A stretch of DNA of 6,788 nucleotides. Origin: Desulfobacteraceae bacterium (GTDB taxonomy: Bacteria; Desulfobacterota; Desulfobacteria; Desulfobacterales; Desulfosalsimonadaceae). Shown here piece after piece: positions 6,033 through 6,788 of the stretch. The notes below the pieces were generated by a model. That model searched no databases, was not told where the DNA came from, and saw nothing but the letters and a program-made list of their open reading frames with translations. The position numbers and the translations under genes are program-made. Position 1 is the first letter of the stretch. Each line of letters begins with the position of its first letter. Location of the stretch: the NCBI GenBank assembly GCA_011389605.1, contig JAABTZ010000179.1:1-6788 (forward strand), in the 5' to 3' direction.

Positions 6033-6788
6033 TCAAACCCTCTCTATTAAACGCTTGCCAAACAGCCCGTAGGGGCGGATCATCAGGATCAATACCAGGA
6101 CAATATAGGGGGCAACGTTTTTGGCGCCGCCGCCCACCAGCGGGTCTATATAAAGACCTGTAAGGTTTTGCAGAATTCCTATAATCAAGCCTCCGATAAT
6201 GGCCCCGGCAATGCTGTCCAGGCCGCCGAGGATAATCACGGCCAGTACCTGCAGGCCCACATCGCCCATGTATACGCTGATGCCGCTGATATTGCCGATG
6301 ACAATACCGCCGATCATGGAGGCCGCTGCCCCGAAGCACCAGGACAGCGCAAATATACCTCTTACGCTTATTCCCATGGATAATGCCGCCTGCTGGTCGT
6401 TGGCCGTGGCCCTCATGGCAACGCCAATGCGGGAGAACTTAAAGATCCCTATAAACAGGGCCGTGGCAGCAACGGCGATAAGCAGCCCGTACCACAGGCC
6501 CGAAGGTATCACGGCAAAGCCGAGCTGAAGCGGCTCTGATGGAAAAATCCTGGGAAAGTTCCGGAATGTGGGGGTCCAGATCATGTTCATGATCCCCCGC
6601 AGGGTTATGCCCAGTCCGATGGTAACCATTATTACGGAGATAATGGGCTCGCCAATCAGGGGCTTTAACACCAGCCGTTCCACGACAATACCCAGGATAA
6701 ACGCGCATACCAGCGTCAGGGAAAAGGCCATATAGAAAGGGGCGTTTAGCTCAACGAGCAGGGTAAAGCAGATAAAGGCCCCCAGGGT
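6033..6788 (-). CDS. livH: Liv-type ABC transporter permease LivH (5' end missing)
   Basis: This is the second pore-forming permease. The open frame runs off the right edge: upstream of the first ATG in the window (first base 6731) there are 19 more sense codons reading TLGAFICFTLLVELNAPFY, which look like a normal LivH membrane segment, so that ATG is internal. In all, 251 residues are visible; LivH proteins are usually about 290-310, so some 40-60 N-terminal residues lie outside. Recognisable parts are VERLVLKPLIGEP, the loop RIGVAMRATANDQQAALSMGI (ATPase-coupling region), GGLDSIAGAIIGGLIIGILQ, and the end MIRPYGLFGKRLIERV. Several hydrophobic segments fit a polytopic inner-membrane protein. 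It is the first gene seen of the operon; the promoter and any genes before it are beyond the window. Confidence 0.94.
   Translation of the reverse strand, partial: TLGAFICFTLLVELNAPFYMAFSLTLVCAFILGIVVERLVLKPLIGEPIISVIMVTIGLGITLRGIMNMIWTPTFRNFPRIFPSEPLQLGFAVIPSGLWYGLLIAVAATALFIGIFKFSRIGVAMRATANDQQAALSMGISVRGIFALSWCFGAAASMIGGIVIGNISGISVYMGDVGLQVLAVIILGGLDSIAGAIIGGLIIGILQNLTGLYIDPLVGGGAKNVAPYIVLVLILMIRPYGLFGKRLIERV
6038..6044 (-). promoter_or_regulatory. Ribosome binding site of livM within livH
   Basis: The minus strand reads GAGAGGG, 9 nt before the livM ATG at 6028. It lies in the last codons of livH, and the livH stop (6033-6035) falls between it and the livM start. This arrangement is typical of translational coupling and keeps the two permeases in balance. 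Confidence 0.65.

Noticed and set aside
6033..6731. Complete LivH starting at the ATG whose first base is 6731
   Set aside because: The frame continues upstream to the window edge with residues typical of a LivH membrane helix, so this ATG is internal and the gene is cut by the window.

Overview
The window is one continuous minus-strand operon of a Liv-type (HAAT family) ABC importer, with an acyl-CoA synthetase gene built into it. In transcription order (right to left) it holds: livH (permease, 5' end cut by the right edge), livM (second permease), livK (periplasmic binding protein), an AMP-forming acyl-CoA synthetase of about 648 residues, livG (ATPase) and livF (ATPase). The reading frames are intact and no plus-strand gene is convincing. 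Gene junctions are tight: 4 nt for livH/livM, 71 nt for livM/livK, 90 nt for livK/ligase, an overlap for ligase/livG, and 21 nt for livG/livF. The promoter must lie to the right of the window, since livH is already running at the edge.

Organism: the proteins, the moderate GC content and the insertion of an acyl-CoA synthetase among liv genes are what I would expect from a Desulfobacterota (former Deltaproteobacteria) genome, most likely a sulfate reducer or relative that grows on organic acids. An intergenic repeat with TTTTTAC/GTAAAAA ends at the left edge fits that impression. This is inference from gene content and recollection, not a database match; no 16S or other phylogenetic marker is present.

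How the genes work together: the binding protein captures a ligand in the periplasm, LivH/LivM form the channel, and LivG/LivF hydrolyse ATP to drive uptake. The ligase would convert an incoming carboxylic acid to its CoA thioester in the cytoplasm. Because it lies between the binding-protein and ATPase genes, the 'branched-chain amino acid' label from homology may be wrong. An aromatic, fatty or other carboxylate is at least as likely, but the substrate cannot be read from the sequence.

Non-coding parts: positions 1-100 downstream of livF carry a 64-bp inverted-repeat element (37-100) that abuts the livF stop codon; 1-36 shows nothing recognisable. The 90-nt livK/ligase gap carries two tandem stem-loops. 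The 71-nt livM/livK gap carries a strong ribosome binding site for livK and no clear promoter or terminator. I found no RNA gene, CRISPR array, insertion sequence or dramatically new system. The points most worth a second look are the transporter-ligase coupling, the intercistronic stem-loops, and the terminal repeat.
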